A stretch of DNA of 64,000 nucleotides from Lepidurus packardi (GCA_023053545.1 JAKZAN010000001.1:13780024-13844023), one strand, 5' to 3'. Counted from the first letter of the stretch, positions 47,401 to 60,537 are shown. Notes: generated by a model from the letters alone, not told the origin. A program made the numbers and translations.

Positions 47401-49572
47401 CCTTTCTTGCTACCAGGCATCCATGCTGCTGGGAAACGACTCATGGGGGATTCTGGGGATGTTGATCGCGCGGCGCGAGTTCAGCCACTTTCCTGTAAAG
47501 ACCAAAGAGGCACCAAAAACGTCCAAAACGTCGACACCATCCGCGTACGCGTGTCAACGCCAGTCGCCTTCAATACCTCCATCGCCCAAGGGGTTTCTAC
47601 TCGATGAGAAGCAGGGAGCAAAAGCACAGATACTTCTGACGCAATTAATGAATCTTGCTTTACCCACACTGCCTGCCTGCCTTGCATCCCCGGAGAAGCT
47701 TCCAAATTAGGGTTATCAAAGACAAGAGGCGGGTGATATTGGGTTGCTCGTGGCATGTTCTGTTCCCACGTATGGATGTATCCACCCAAAAAAAAAAAGA
47801 AAAGAAAGAAATGACATAAACGGAACTTTTCCTTTATTTTTTCAATTGTTTCTTGCTGCCTTGCCGTGGACTTGGCAAAGTATATACTACCTCTATCCCC
47901 TGGTGTGTGGGGTCCTCCATTTCTTGATGACAATGCCAATATTGTCCGAATGGTATACACAGTGCTGTGGCCATACACGTCCCCCCGTGTGGTTCGCCGC
48001 CCCAAGTAAGCATCGAACGCCCCAACAGGTGCGCTTCAGATGAGAATTTCACATGTCGCCTTTGCCTTGTCGTATACAAGCTTTTCGCGCGGGAGAAAAA
48101 GGGGGAATTGATGTTTGGGTATTTTGCATTCATTATCCATCTCAAACTACCCTCCCCCCCACAAAAAACTGAACAAAACAAACAGGATAAAGCGCTGGAG
48201 GCCTGTTTCTAATGGGTATGCAGCAAAAAAGAAGGCGTTTGTTAGTTAGGTTTAGTATACCATGTATTAAGAGTGTGACACAATATATACGGAATATACG
48301 AGCGAAAGGTTCTGCGAAAAAGCAACAAGGAGAACCTGAGTGACGAGGGTTAAAAAAGACACGTCTTGTTCGAATTCCCAGCATAAAATGCAACGTGGGA
48401 CCACCAGCGATGAGACCGAAGGATAGGAGTGCCAGCTTTTCTTAAATGACAATCAGAACGGGGGAGGTTAGGCTTGATTATGACAGTCTCTGTCCCACCC
48501 TTATCAAACCCCATTTTTCCACTGAAAGCGCATGCCCTATCAAACACCCATATACTCGTAAAATACATATGCAAACACGGGGAAAGCAATACGCATTTTT
48601 GCTCCACTCTTCGCCACCCAAAGGAGCTCGCCGCTTCACTGTTTTCTCAGGCAATGCGAGGCTACACGCAGCCTTCACGATTAATTCGGTGAGAAAAGAT
48701 TCAGGTGCTACATCTTTTTGTGGTTGAGCGTACCATGCACCCCCGCATAAGATAGAGAAAAATGAACGGGGAAATGCGGAAGAAAAAGAAGGAAAAAATG
48801 GAAAGCAGTCAGTCAGTAAAACAACTCAACTGTCCTTGGTCGATCTCGAGTCCGCACGCCATGCTTATTTTTTTAGTTACAAGCGCTTCACTCTCCAGTT
48901 AGTCTTCCACCAGAATATACCAGCCCCCCCCCAAAAAAAAAACAAACAAAAAATGCACCCAAAGTACTCTTCTTCTTATGCATATTCACTCCACCTGAAA
49001 AGGTCAGCGCGATGTCTGTATTTTTTGTATCACATGCAACGCTTTTCACTATGGAAAAAGCATCAGATCTACTGCTCTTCTTTTCTAAACACATAAACCT
49101 AGAGCTCGATCGTCAATACTTGGGTACCCCTAAGACACATCTTTCTCCGCTAACAGTACTCTGTGCATGGGAAGCAGGGAGGGATGACATTTAGTCCAAT
49201 AAAATAGCACATAAATTCTAGGTCTGAATGATCTACCAAATAAAAAAGACAGAAAAAAGGACATATCATAAGCAAAAGTCAAAAACATGCCGAAAATCAA
49301 GGGAAAAAATACTCGTAGGTATAGAATGTGTTAAGAGTAAGGAGCGCAGAGGCGTTCATAAACCAAACTTAACCGGTAAGAACGACAACATAATAAGGAC
49401 CGGTAGGTCCACTTCCCACGTTTAAAGGCGATTTGGCACCTTTTTCCACCCTTCGCTGCCACTTCTACCAGGGATGCTCTGCTACCGGGATGGGACAATT
49501 TGTGCTTCTTAGGTATCGTTTTGGCGGTTGCTGAGGTTCAATCAAGCGCGGGAAAAATGAGCGCTTCCCCAA

Positions 49573-49596
49573 TGTGTGAGTGTGTGTGTGTGTGTG
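49573..49596 (+). repeat. (GT)n microsatellite
   Basis: Imperfect GT dinucleotide repeat of about 24 nt with one GA interruption. CACT- and CT-rich simple runs follow near 49,820-49,850. Confidence 0.8.
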
Positions 49597-52500
49597 AATG
49601 TGTAGACAAGACATCCCCCTCCCGCTCTTGCGACCATGATACAGATGCTGCGGTTCACGTCCTCTGCTTAGCCTCTTATACCAAACACATCTCTCGCTGC
49701 GTACTCTCCTTAACAAAGAGGCGAAAAGCCCCAGGAGGAGCGCGACGAAAGGCGAGCGAGGAGGTTTCGTGTTGGCATTTCTACAAGTGAAATTCAGCTT
49801 AAATCCCGAGTCTCGTATTCTCACTCACTCACGCTCTCTCTCTCTGAAGATGCTTTTCAATGTTACTTGTAGTCTTGGGGAAAAGAAGCTGCTCCCATTC
49901 TACGTGTGGGAACTGGCCACTGGTCCTTCTCTCTTAGACCCCTTCCCCACAGAACAAAAACTGCCTTTTATTTTACTTCATTTTTTCCTTCTTTTGCCAA
50001 GCAGCTTCCAGTTGAATCTTTCTTCTTGGCTGCAAAAGTATCCGCTTCCTCGTTCCGAGGGTACACAGTCTACATAATATGCAAGTTCTCGCATTTGCTT
50101 CCGAGTTTGTATGGTAGAGTCTTGGGATAGTGATGTGCAAAAACACCGAAGCAATAAGACAAGGGAGGCAAGAAGCTGGTGGGCGTTAAGGTATACCAGC
50201 AGCCCCGGTTTAGGAAAACGAAGTCAAAGCTGGAGAACTAACCAAACGCGTCCCATCAGTCGGCAAATGCTATAGATTGCAGCAAATCTAGTGCAGAGAA
50301 AAACAGCTGTTGTGACGGGCCACACCTGGCTTCAACCTTTGACAGAAAACTTGCAAAGGCAGGCAACGACAGCTAGGCAGCAGCTAACACTACATAAGGC
50401 TTAGAGAGCGTGACGTCATTTCCGCGCAATCTGAAATATCCTGCCCATAGGGAAAGGTAAACGAGGGACCTTTAAAGTCTGATTAACACCCGCCAGTATC
50501 CTGCACATGGGTCCGCCAACATATCCAGGCTATAGTGACACAGTTGGGTCGAGTCCCACTGAAATCTGACTCGGAAGCCCCCAAAGTAATACAGTACTAC
50601 GAAATTGGTTATAGACGTACACGTACCCTGCTTCAACGAGTGGCTAATGTCAAAGCCAGATAAGGGGGACTAAGAGATTAAAACAAAAACTTACTAACAG
50701 TAATAACATCAACGAGGATTATGGGATTTATGAGGAAAGATGCTGGCTCAAGAAGCCTCCCATGACGCGTAAAAGCTTCATTTGGCGATGGAGAGTAAAG
50801 AGGAGAGGGCGAGTGTGGCCGACATGGAGGAGTCGAAGAAAGAAATGCGGCCCGTTGCCGTATGGTTCGATGTCGTCGACAGCTGAGCTCTTTAACGAAA
50901 AACGTCGTACCGTGTCCATAACAGTACGTCCAGAGCAATTGGTGGGGAAATGTAAGAAAAACATAGGCAAACAAGAGAGGGAAAATACATCTAAATAAAA
51001 ATATTGCCCAGCTCTTAATGCAACCCTATTGCAAATATAAAATAACGTGCAATGTCGAGAAAGATCGTCCACATGAGCGGAAACAAAACAGGTTAAACTC
51101 CCCGCACACTTTTGCACGAATAAACCAGGAGACGTTTTGAAGACTAAAAACAGGTTTCATACTTGAGATAAAGCCACCAGGCTGTGGCTGTCCTCTCCAA
51201 GTAAACCCACAAAAAACGATCGACAACTGGCACTGGACACGTGCATGTTTAATTCTTCCTTTCTTCTTTATTCCTCCCTGGACTCTTATTCCGAGAAAAA
51301 ATACAATAAAAAAACCTTCTGGCTTTCTCGATCCCTATTTTCGCTGCTCATTCTTGCTCCATTCTTCCTTGCTCCGAAATGTGGTGAGAGAAATAATAGT
51401 CTACCCGTCTTGTGTTTCAAAGAAAAAAGATGACCAATCGCTAAACTTCTTCAATTTTGACCGGCTTAACAGCTAATGGGATAAGCCATGCATAAGTTGG
51501 CACCCAACTCAAATTATAGACGTCTACGTCTACAGGGGTTACCTTTGGACTACTGAAGCGTGAGCAGTGCGCAAAATCGAGCGCGCTCCAGATCCGATCC
51601 CGGTCTGCAGTCGGCATATGAAGGTTGCACGACGAAGGCCTTATTCCGACAGTAACACGCGCTCCACGAAACACGTCAAGCGATTGGAAGTGAACTTTCC
51701 GTATCCGTTCCATCGCAGGGAAATACCAAGTTTTAGAATAAAAAAAAAATAGTCGGAGGAAACCAAATCCGGTGCTACTAAACTGGTCTGATCTCTGTAA
51801 GTAAATTGTCAACTTTCTTTAGTTCCAAGAGGCCAATTTGTTCGGGAAAAAGACGAAAAGGATCGGAATAAAGCCCCTATAGAGTACACTTAATTTGAGC
51901 GTTTCCCTTTTTGATGATCCACATAAAAAAACTGAAAAAAATTGTCCTCTTGCTTTCCCACTCCTGCGATGCCAGTTTCCCGCACCTGACAGGAATCCCA
52001 TGGGAAGTAACATGCTCAACTTCCAGGTGACTTGTCCCCTCGCAGCTATTCATACGAGTCATTATCATCAGAACCTGATTCAGCGTAGCAACGCAGGAAA
52101 ATATTGTGATTTTGTTGTAACAGAACCCGAAACAGATGGTGGTAAAACAAAAGCCTTTTCCATACCTATTTGCTCTTTGATCCCTTCTTTTCGCAAACTC
52201 CATAAGAGCTCTACAGGAGCAAGGCTGTATGTGCAAACGCGTAGTAAAGTTACAGGAGCACTTGTGCCTCCCAAATTTACGTCTGTTGGGACGTTCGGGA
52301 AAAGAGCAAGCTAAAAGCAGGTAAAAACTGTCAGCGCTCCTAAGAACTACCCACTTGCTGTCCCGATAGCATCTTTTGACAATGGCATAATAGGTTTCCT
52401 GACTAAAGACCGATGGCCTGCGGGGACCAAAGCAATATCACCTGGCTTTATACCTACACAGGTTTGTTGACTTCCTTAAGTTCAGAAATGGAGCACAACA

Positions 52501-53327
52501 TAGACTCGGAACTATTCAATACCGTAGTTAGAAAAAAGGGAATTCTTCATATTATGCGCGGTAAGAGGCTCAAGTTATAAGAATGCTAAAGCCCTTAATG
52601 GGATGTCAAAGTGGACAACTCATCAGCTGCGCTCATCTGTCTCAGCCCGTTACCCCACGGACCCCTATCTGCAAGTATCGCAACATGTGTTTGGTCTACA
52701 CGTAATATGTTCGAAACTCAAGATCCGTGCCTCCATGTAAGCATGTGGCACAGTGGAGCATTAATGAAAACCGGCGATCTTGCCGAACCTGCACCTGAGC
52801 TGCGATAGTCTTCTTTTCCTCACTTACGAAACGAACTTGCTTCTAATACCCCGACGCCCAATATCAGGCCTTTATTCCACCTCCCTTTGAGGACGGTTTA
52901 GCCCCTTTCAGTCCAATATGCCAATGCCAATCATAATATTTTACTCCCCATATGGTTCTAATACTAGCCAACGTGTACTCATAGCACTCCTGTACTATCC
53001 ATCTCATGTAATAACTGCAATACGTAATTCTCCATTTGACTTACTTCACTCACCCCTCTCCCACTCACTCACCCAACCCCAACCAGGCTAACTACGACTA
53101 ACTCTGCACATGGTCTATTGTTATTCAGTAGCGGTGTCGAGAGACTATACCTGGAAAGCTTAATCGGTGGCAGCGGGCTGCGAACGAGTCATAGAAAATT
53201 TATAGAAGATGTTTTGAAACGGTGTTCAATTTATCCACACAGGTGTTTTCCACGTGGCCACAATCGACTTTCTTCCCAACTCTAAATACCCCAGTTCTAA
53301 TGGTAACACGTTATTTTAATTGGCACA

Positions 53328-56236
53328 ATGCCGGAAAACTTGGAAACGGATGCTAAGCTGGCTAGCGAAGATGCTATCCGGTACAATGTCTCGCATCGCT
53401 CCGACACTACCGCCGAAGATCACCTGGTACAGCAAAGCTACTCGCCCCACAGTACCACAGTGAACTGCACGCCATCGCCGCATCATAACCGGAGTGAGAA
53501 ACGAAGTTTAGCGCCCACTAGTGTGACCAACGACTCCGACAGTCATCCTAGTCCAGACGAAAGACCGACATCAGAATTCCAAGATGCGTCTTTTTCGCCC
53601 GATTATGAAGCCGTTTGGATGACTGGAGCCACCAATAACAACAATGCAATCAAACATTTGGCTCGAGTACGACGCATTCTTTCGGCTTTACACCGTTTCG
53701 CCTACGATGCTCTGCCCGAGACGGGCGATCGGGTCAAAGCGCTTATCGTCAGTCTAATGGTAGGTTATAGCCAAACTCAACCGAAGTGTCATTAAATCCA
53801 AAAAAAAAAAATATGTACCTTCAACGAGAACTTGTATGCTGCGTCCCCCTGGTACCCGTATTACTCAAAATTTCGTTTTGTAAGTCTTGTGAAAAGGACA
53901 GGATGGAATGGAATTACAGCTTAGTGCAGCTGTGCCTCATATTTATTTCGTTAGATGTGGGAGCACACGTGTACAGGAGACGTTATTCTGCCAGCTGCCG
54001 TGCACCTGTGCCTCTTTCCACGCAGCACAACAATTCATTTTCAATTTTTTTCTTTTACTTGGCCCTTTCTCACGGTTTACCCCAAGATAAACAATGAAAT
54101 CAAAAAATATCGAATAAGACGAAATTTTGAGAATACTTCTCGTGGTTTCCGTTCATTCTGGTAATTTCCTCTCAAGTACACAATTGCCAACGACAGGGTA
54201 TTGAAGCATCCCAAATTAAGCCTACCTTTTACCAGGCATGACTCGAAACGGCACCAAGGCATGTGAACTCATTTCTTGATTCTTCTTTTCGCAGAGTGGA
54301 GGAGTTGGAGTGGAGGAATTTCAGCAACACTTGGAAAACATAACGCATTTCCCTGTCAAGCCATACGTTCTCCCTTATCTCAAGACTCATTTGCCAGCTT
54401 TGCAGCAGGAGGTCCTTTCCATGGCTAAGCTGGCCAAGACGGTAAGTTCATTACACATTTATGTCACACTGCTAACGTGTCATAAACAGAAGTAACTGTA
54501 TACATTCTGTATGAATGCCTATGCCAGTCCTAATCCTTTATTCTGTTTATATGTAGTCACCTCAACAGTATCTGAGGCAATCAGACAGTCTCGTGTTGGA
54601 CCCTAATTGCCAGTCCGGCGACTCGTCAGACATCTTTAACGCGGAACCTCAGGAGACCTCACGCAAGCGAATTGCTTCCAGGTAAGGCGGAGTACTATGA
54701 ACACTTTCTCGGACATTAGCGTCCAACCTGGCTTACGGCTAAAAAGTAATGCCTAACCGTAATGCTTCCATTCCCAGTACGATGGAATCGGGCGAAGACA
54801 ACCAGTCGTTTGCGTCCAAGCGTCGACACGCCTTCTACGATATCTCATCAAGAATACACAATACCGAGATGTCCTCGGCACACAACAACCAAGAGGAAAC
54901 CCCGCTGTCCTCTGAATATTCCCCTAAAATGCGACCTGCCCCAGGAGAGGTGCAAGATCTTCGCAAAAACAACAGTTCATCCAGCGGCGTAGGAAGCCAT
55001 AACAGCGGCACGAATCTCGCTTGGAATGCCAATACTGCTGCTAGATCTCTTACCAACTTTACTCGCAATACTATGAATGCTTCCAACGGTACCACGGGGG
55101 GCTATACATCTCCTTCGCTCATTCTCAACGCTTCTTTAGCATACGCAGAGTCTCACGGCAGTAAAGTCAATGCGGAAAACGACCGAGATGAAGAATGGAC
55201 CAACATTCACACGGTAATACTTTTTCTTTCTTGTGTGGGCTTTTTATTAAAGCACGATACGTGGGAAAGAGAGAAAATGAAAGAACGATAGGAGAAAGGG
55301 TTTTCTTTCTACGAAACTTAACTGACACCTAATTTGTCATCTGGTGTCAACAGATGCTGAACTGCATTTTAAGCATGGTGGATAAGACCAAACGAGCGTT
55401 AACGATACTCCAGCAACGAGCGCCTATCACAGCAACAGAAAGCACGGAAAGCCAATGCTGTAGACACCGCAGTAGTGTCGATGTGCTCGAACCGGGTGAA
55501 TTTCGACGCCAGGCTGGAGAACTCATGGCCCAAGCTTTAAAAGCTACGGAAGATCGTGTGGGTGAACTCAAAAGAAATGCAGGTAACGCCCAAATGTGCC
55601 TTAAACATACTTGGACATCTCATCCAAATCTGAAACGTTATTTTTAGAAGAGGCAGTACTGGACGTAAAACGGGCCGCTTTAGCAGAATTGCAGCGCGCT
55701 ATTTCTGCGGCCGAAACGCGTGCTGTAGAAGCTTTGGCAGCTGAACGAGTGCGAAGTGAAAGATTACTAGCAGAAGCTCGTCGTCAAACTGACAATACTC
55801 GACCCAATGACAGCAAAGAAGTAAGCTACACTACCACCTCATGGGTTGTCTAATTTCGAACGAATTGTTTTCTTGACAAAACACGTAGAGCTGCTGGAAC
55901 TGTGGGCGGAAAGCTACGGAAACTTGTAGCGGATGCAACACCGCCCGGTACTGCGGCTCTTACTGTCAGCACAAGAACTGGGAAATCCACCATAAAGTTT
56001 GCGGTAAAGGCCTGCTACTAAACCCCCAGACGGAACGCATTTCGCCCAGTTCGGAATTCCTAGCGACAATGCGAGTGAGCACGTCGGCTGTGGGCGAAGT
56101 ACGCGAAACGCTGACCAAACACGCGTTTCATGCTGCACGCACCTTGACCAACACCTCGAACTGCGGCAAGAGTTCCAAATCGCGTAGTCCTGTCCAAGCC
56201 CACGTTCCTAAAGAGGCTGCTATTCATCAAAACTAA
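53328..56236 (+). CDS. nvy: Nervy / RUNX1T1 (ETO, MTG8/CBFA2T) family transcriptional corepressor
   Basis: Nuclear scaffold that brings histone deacetylases and corepressors to DNA-bound factors; in flies it also acts in neuronal specification and axon guidance. Exons 53328-53759, 54295-54441, 54557-54681, 54778-55213, 55354-55582, 55648-55820 and 55889-56236 give about 629 residues. Domains in order: a Ser/Thr/Pro-rich N-terminus; NHR1/TAFH ([15 protein letters not shown] ... [20 protein letters not shown]); NHR2 oligomerisation helix ([19 protein letters not shown]), shorter than in vertebrates at its end; NHR3 coiled coil ([20 protein letters not shown]); and an MYND zinc finger ([22 protein letters not shown], then [13 protein letters not shown] with all Cys/His ligands). 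An in-frame stop at 53304 supports the chosen ATG. It is convergent with NOP9, and the large gene-free interval lies on its 5' side. Confidence 0.94.
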
Positions 56237-57063
56237 ACCCATCTGGTACAATTATTCGAGCCTTTTTCCTTGCAAAAATAATTGGCAAATAACTATCCAA
56301 GTAAAAAAGCACACCGAAACATTGGGGTTTGAACGGTCACCTATGAAGCAGCGTTGGGGAAATCCTAGTCCGAAAGGTTTCACATGGAATGTAAGAAGCC
56401 ACTTTCTCGACATGTAGCTAGTCCACACGGGGGAAAAGAAAAAGCGGAAGTAGCTCTATTAAAAAAGGTTTATTGGGGGAATCTCTTGTGAGTATTTTGC
56501 ACACAAATGTAAAAACTTGTCGACGTAACTAGCGACAAGTCAATACGGCTAGCTTTACCAAAAAAAAAAACATTTTAACTGACCTAGTCTGCAAGGATAA
56601 TGAGGCTTTAAATGGGAATGAAAACGACGCAGTTACATTTTCAGAGTATATAATTGGGTATGGATGCTAAACGCAATGGATGTTTGCAATCACATGACTT
56701 TTCTTTTATGACAAAACAACACACTTTTAGCGCAGTGCTGATCCTGTAACGACTAATAATACTTGCGTTGCGTGTTAAAACCCCCCTCATTCATAATCTA
56801 GGGCATTTGTTGACGAATCTGCTGTGTACTTTACTGTGCACAGGAATTTCTGGATTTGATCTCAGTTCCGTGTACTCCCCTTTATGCGCGATTTCAAGCG
56901 AGGCTCAATGGTGACACACTTTGGGCCAAGACTTTACGTTCCTTTATCAAGCTTTTTGTTTGGCTCTGTAACTAAACGCAGAAGAAATTCTTGGCTCGGC
57001 TTATAATACAGAGTTCCCGTGGGATTCAAAACTGACGAATTGTATTGCCGAATACGGTCACTT
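56237..57063. other. Convergent intergenic region (3' UTRs of nervy and NOP9)
   Basis: 827 nt between two facing genes, with no ORF supported. ATTAAA on + at 56458-56463 and AATAAA on - (TTTATT, 56469-56474) lie within 20 nt of each other and are plausible 3'-end signals for nervy and NOP9 respectively. Confidence 0.45.
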
Positions 57064-59481
57064 TCAGCACCCAGCTTTCTTTTCCTTCCCTACTACAGGA
57101 GCGGTGACAAGGTGTTTAAACGCAGCTTTTGTCTTGCGGTCTTTGGACTGCGCTGCTTTCCATTCCTCTCGTTGGCGTTTGAATAAAGCCAGATTATACT
57201 TCCCGGCAATGATACGGCCATACATGTTTCCGTTTAGCTGAGCTTCTCTTTGAACCAGCTCTTCCGCAATCTGAATGCGAAGTTTCTCACTCACTGTGTG
57301 CCACAGGGTATCAAAGGCTCGAGATCCAAACCGAGAAGTCGCCAGCGTCAAATAAGACCCCTTCAATACTCCACGTTAGTTTGAAACCTCCAAAACGGAA
57401 TAGTAGCGCAATTTTACTTTTAGTTTTTGAACCATTTTCTCGCGGTTCTTTTCACCTACGAAAGGGCTTGAAACGAACGCATCCAACACATGACTCCCAT
57501 ACATGCTCTCGAACATGACCTGCAGCTCTAACGAGTCCGTATTCAACAGACTGGTGACGATCTAAATTAACGTTGTTTCGTTAGAGGGTAACTGTACGCT
57601 TTGAATGCTAAACAATACCTTGAGTGTCTTATTAAACCAGAGTAAAGTCTGCAAGATTTGGGAGCCGACATAGGTAAACTGCGTCTTGGCATTGGATTGG
57701 GGGTCTACTGGCCGCGACAGCTGTTCGTACGGCGTTAGTTTCGCCACGGCATGCGCAAATGTAACTTGCCTATCCGCGGGCTCGGTACAGTGGAACGTCG
57801 ACATCAATGACTGTAGGGGGCGACAATTGACGCGGTGAAATTAGTACAGCAGTGCCGTGAGGGGTCCATTACCGCTTCTTACCTGTACAATCCGGCCTTG
57901 ATGAGAAGAAAGACGCTTGCTAGCAGTCACCAAAGCAAGGATCACATTGCTGCTGTTACCTGCTAGTAACTCTTCGAAATGAGGTATCAACTCTTCAAGC
58001 ATGGCTTCAAACTGTAGCCCGAAATGAAAAGAGCGTTAGAATCCAGTCACACTCAATTTGTCAAGTGACTACCCAACCTGTTCGGTGCTAGTAACGCTGG
58101 TAATCAGTTTGGCAACAGCGAACTTGCCCTCTGGGTGAAGACATAAGGCATGCAGATGGTTTTGGAAGTAAGACTGGTACAAGCCATCGAAATGGGTTGG
58201 AGTGCCCACGAATAAGGCTACTTCTAGTGTTCTTAGCGCAGGAGGAACCGAGAAAATAGCAGGTAAATTACTGGCTTCATCCTGCCCTTCCAAGGCTGGA
58301 AAAGAAGTCGTCTGAAGAACGTCCAAGAACTTGGAACAGAGCTTTGAACTAGCTTTGTGTAGGACACACAGCAAGGTTTGGAAAACACCACATGCCTGGT
58401 CCGAATACAATAAATCTACGAAATATCATGAAAAGTTGCGCTTTGGTTGAGGGATGAGTGTTTAGTTGATTACCTGTAATCTGAGGCCAGTTGACGATGC
58501 GTTGGGCAAAGTCTTTCAACAGTTCTTTGAACTGCTTGTCGCGGTAACTCGGTCGTTGGGCAACACTTTTCTCGCCGTCTTCAGTTTTACTTTCTGCAGA
58601 ATGACTCCGAGAACGTTTGCTGCGCAAGACATCTTCGTCTACATGCACGCCACTTAGACACTGAAGCACTTGACGCACAATGTGGCTAGCGTATACATGG
58701 CTAACGAAGTCTTCAAAGTTGTTCATGGTATACGATGAGACCTTGCTGAGGAAATCGCGACAAAATTCCGCATGCTTTTGCATGCTTTCCGACACACCAG
58801 GGGAATCTGCTGAAACGATGCCGACTCCCGGCTCTTTCGTTTCCTTCTTTCTTTTCTTCTTAGGAGGCATTTCAGGCTTTTCCGGTGTAGCCTTGCTTTC
58901 CTTCTCCTAATGATACTGGTTGAATTACAGAGAATAAAAGGTACCCAATGCTTTACTTTAGCATCAAATTCTTCAACTCTTTGAGTAGCGATCTGGAGAA
59001 GTTTCTGCAAGACATGGCTCGCGTAAGGGTCTGTTGCAATGGATCTCAAGTCCTCTTGAAGTGCGACACAGAAACGCTCCAAGGATTCAGCATCAGACAG
59101 CGGTAAAAACTTCTCTACAATTTTGGAAACCAGTTGGTTGCACGACAAATCTATTTCTTTACCAATGCTCTGTTTGCAGACATTCGCGATAAAGACGTCT
59201 GGAAAAGTAGGCAAAAGTCATGAACAGCTTTTTTGACAGTTATAGTTAATACATAAATGCCTTCAGGTTTTAAAGACAATACCTTTCTCTTCTTGGCTGT
59301 CAAATTCCTCCTTCAAACGCTCCATAACACGCATATAATAACTATACGTTTCTTCATCTATGTTTCGGCCTTTACCGTAAAGACCTCTACTCCCGTACTT
59401 TCTGGCCATTGAAGTAAAGGATCGTTTCTTTTTCGTCTTTTTAAAGACAGGTTTACTTTCATCACACACGTGTCCCTCCAT
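57064..59481 (-). CDS. NOP9: NOP9, Pumilio-like nucleolar RNA-binding protein
   Basis: Ribosome-biogenesis factor of the 90S/pre-40S particle; its Pumilio-type repeats bind the 18S/ITS1 region of pre-rRNA and affect cleavage by Nob1. Exons in transcript order: 59481-59283, 59198-58957, 58906-58474, 58415-58078, 58011-57883, 57810-57619, 57561-57418, 57360-57064; all phases close to about 657 residues, near the human length. Pumilio-like helical signatures recur: DPYASHVLQKLLQIA, YASHIVRQVLQCL, HPEGKFAVAKLI, GNSSNVILALV, YGSHVLDAFV and RFGSRAFDTLW. The N-terminus is basic (FKKTKKKRSFTS), and a Lys-rich insert (PPKKKRKKETK) looks like a nuclear-localisation signal. The C-terminus NMYGRIIAGKYNLALFKR is characteristic of NOP9. 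It differs from Pumilio/FBF by its divergent repeats and nucleolar-type charge. Confidence 0.92.
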
Positions 59482-59933
59482 TTTTCTAAAATAAACTGAA
59501 TACGTCTAAGCTGAGTAGTAAAAAGAAAGAGGTCCGCAGGCTTCTTCCCAAAGTAGTGTTCATTTAGTCTGTAGTGCCATCTCCGACCAACTCGGGAACT
59601 TTTCCAGTGACAATCGCGAAGTTGTGACGTTTGCTCTGGTCTTTCACCCTTTCTCTACCCACCTCTTTGTCATCGACTATCTCTCTACTCTTCTCAAAAC
59701 GGACTCCCACTCTCCCTGTCCCACTCTCCTCCGAGAAATACCAGAATAGGAGGAAAAGAAAAGTAAAACTAAGAAACGGAAAACATGACGTATCCCCGTT
59801 CCCCGTACACATGGAATTTATACCCATGGAATCAGCACCACTGTATCGTACTATAACGTCTTTCTTGCTACCAGTACATTGCATGTTATATTGGTACAGA
59901 AAGTCAATGAGTGTCTCTTTAATGCCTGCTTTA
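59482..59933. other. NOP9 5' flank, possibly including remnants of the older hAT sequence
   Basis: About 450 nt containing the NOP9 promoter (directed leftward) and CT-rich sequence. If the MITE next door split the older hAT copy, the last part of that copy should lie at the right end of this stretch; resemblance there is too weak to annotate. Confidence 0.35.
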
Positions 59934-59948
59934 CACTGCCCCTGTCAA
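59930..59948 (+). repeat. Left terminal inverted repeat of the MITE (19-bp match including flank)
   Basis: TTTACACTGCCCCTGTCAA; the complement occurs exactly at 60523-60541. The outer TA is probably the duplicated target site, the TTTA/TAAA symmetry being partly fortuitous. Confidence 0.75.
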
Positions 59949-60537
59949 CTGTCCGCTGTCTGTCTGGCTGGCAAGCCGCATGCGCAGTACCGTTGACATG
60001 GCTGGAACTCCTGTCAGAAAACTACACTGTCAAGAGTCCAGCAGCGCTCAACTTTTCTGGCTGACAGGCCTGCTTCCACCAATCACAAAAGTGGTGGGTA
60101 GGGCCACGTGTGTTTGTAAACATTGATTTTGATTTGACTTGAACTACTTATGAACATTATTATGAATTATTTAACTTGATATTATTTTTATAGCCTATAG
60201 GTAATTATACATAGTCTTATATATATCCACTATATATTATAAATCCGTTATATATTTTATTATATATCCATTATGTATTTTATATACCCATTAAATTTTC
60301 ATGCCCGGACCCTCAGGGTGCAACGAGCGTTCATCGAAAAAGAGGAAAAGGTCGCACTCGACAACATTTTTATGTATTTGACAACAATAAATACAGCAAT
60401 ATGTGGCTTTTCACAAAGCCACACCCATTCCGACATGACATTGTTCATTCTGACATTCCAATGTAAATCAATCGAGTGTCATGTCCGCCATGACATAACG
60501 CCAAAATGTCTGACATGCCAGCTTGACAGGGGCAGTG
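59934..60537. mobile_element. MITE-like nonautonomous DNA transposon, about 604 bp
   Basis: The two ends are perfect inverted copies, CACTGCCCCTGTCAA at the left and its complement at the right, flanked by TA on both sides. TA flanks and CACTG ends fit a Tc1/mariner-like superfamily MITE. The interior has no transposase: it contains a strongly AT-rich core (about 60160-60300, TATATATCC-like units) between arms crowded with TGACA/TGTCA motifs. It lies inside the degenerate hAT copy, so it inserted after that copy. Confidence 0.65.

Larger units (their letters stand above)
41442..53327. other. 11.9-kb gene-poor interval upstream of nervy
   Basis: No protein or RNA gene can be supported here in six frames. 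ORFs are short and overlap on opposite strands, with the longest (221 codons) at 47045-47710 unrecognised. By eye the base composition is less AT-rich than the gaps at 26.8-28 and 32-34 kb. Simple sequences are frequent: G18, G16, A23, a GT repeat and CACT/CT-rich runs. All other gaps between genes in this window are about 0.4-1.5 kb, so the size is exceptional. It may contain 5' noncoding exons and enhancers of nervy, an unseen long noncoding RNA, or decayed repeats. Confidence 0.6.

Noticed and set aside
47481-48005. 174-codon minus-strand ORF overlapping the 221-codon plus-strand ORF
   Set aside because: Overlapping opposite ORFs point to a stop-poor patch; no recognisable motif.
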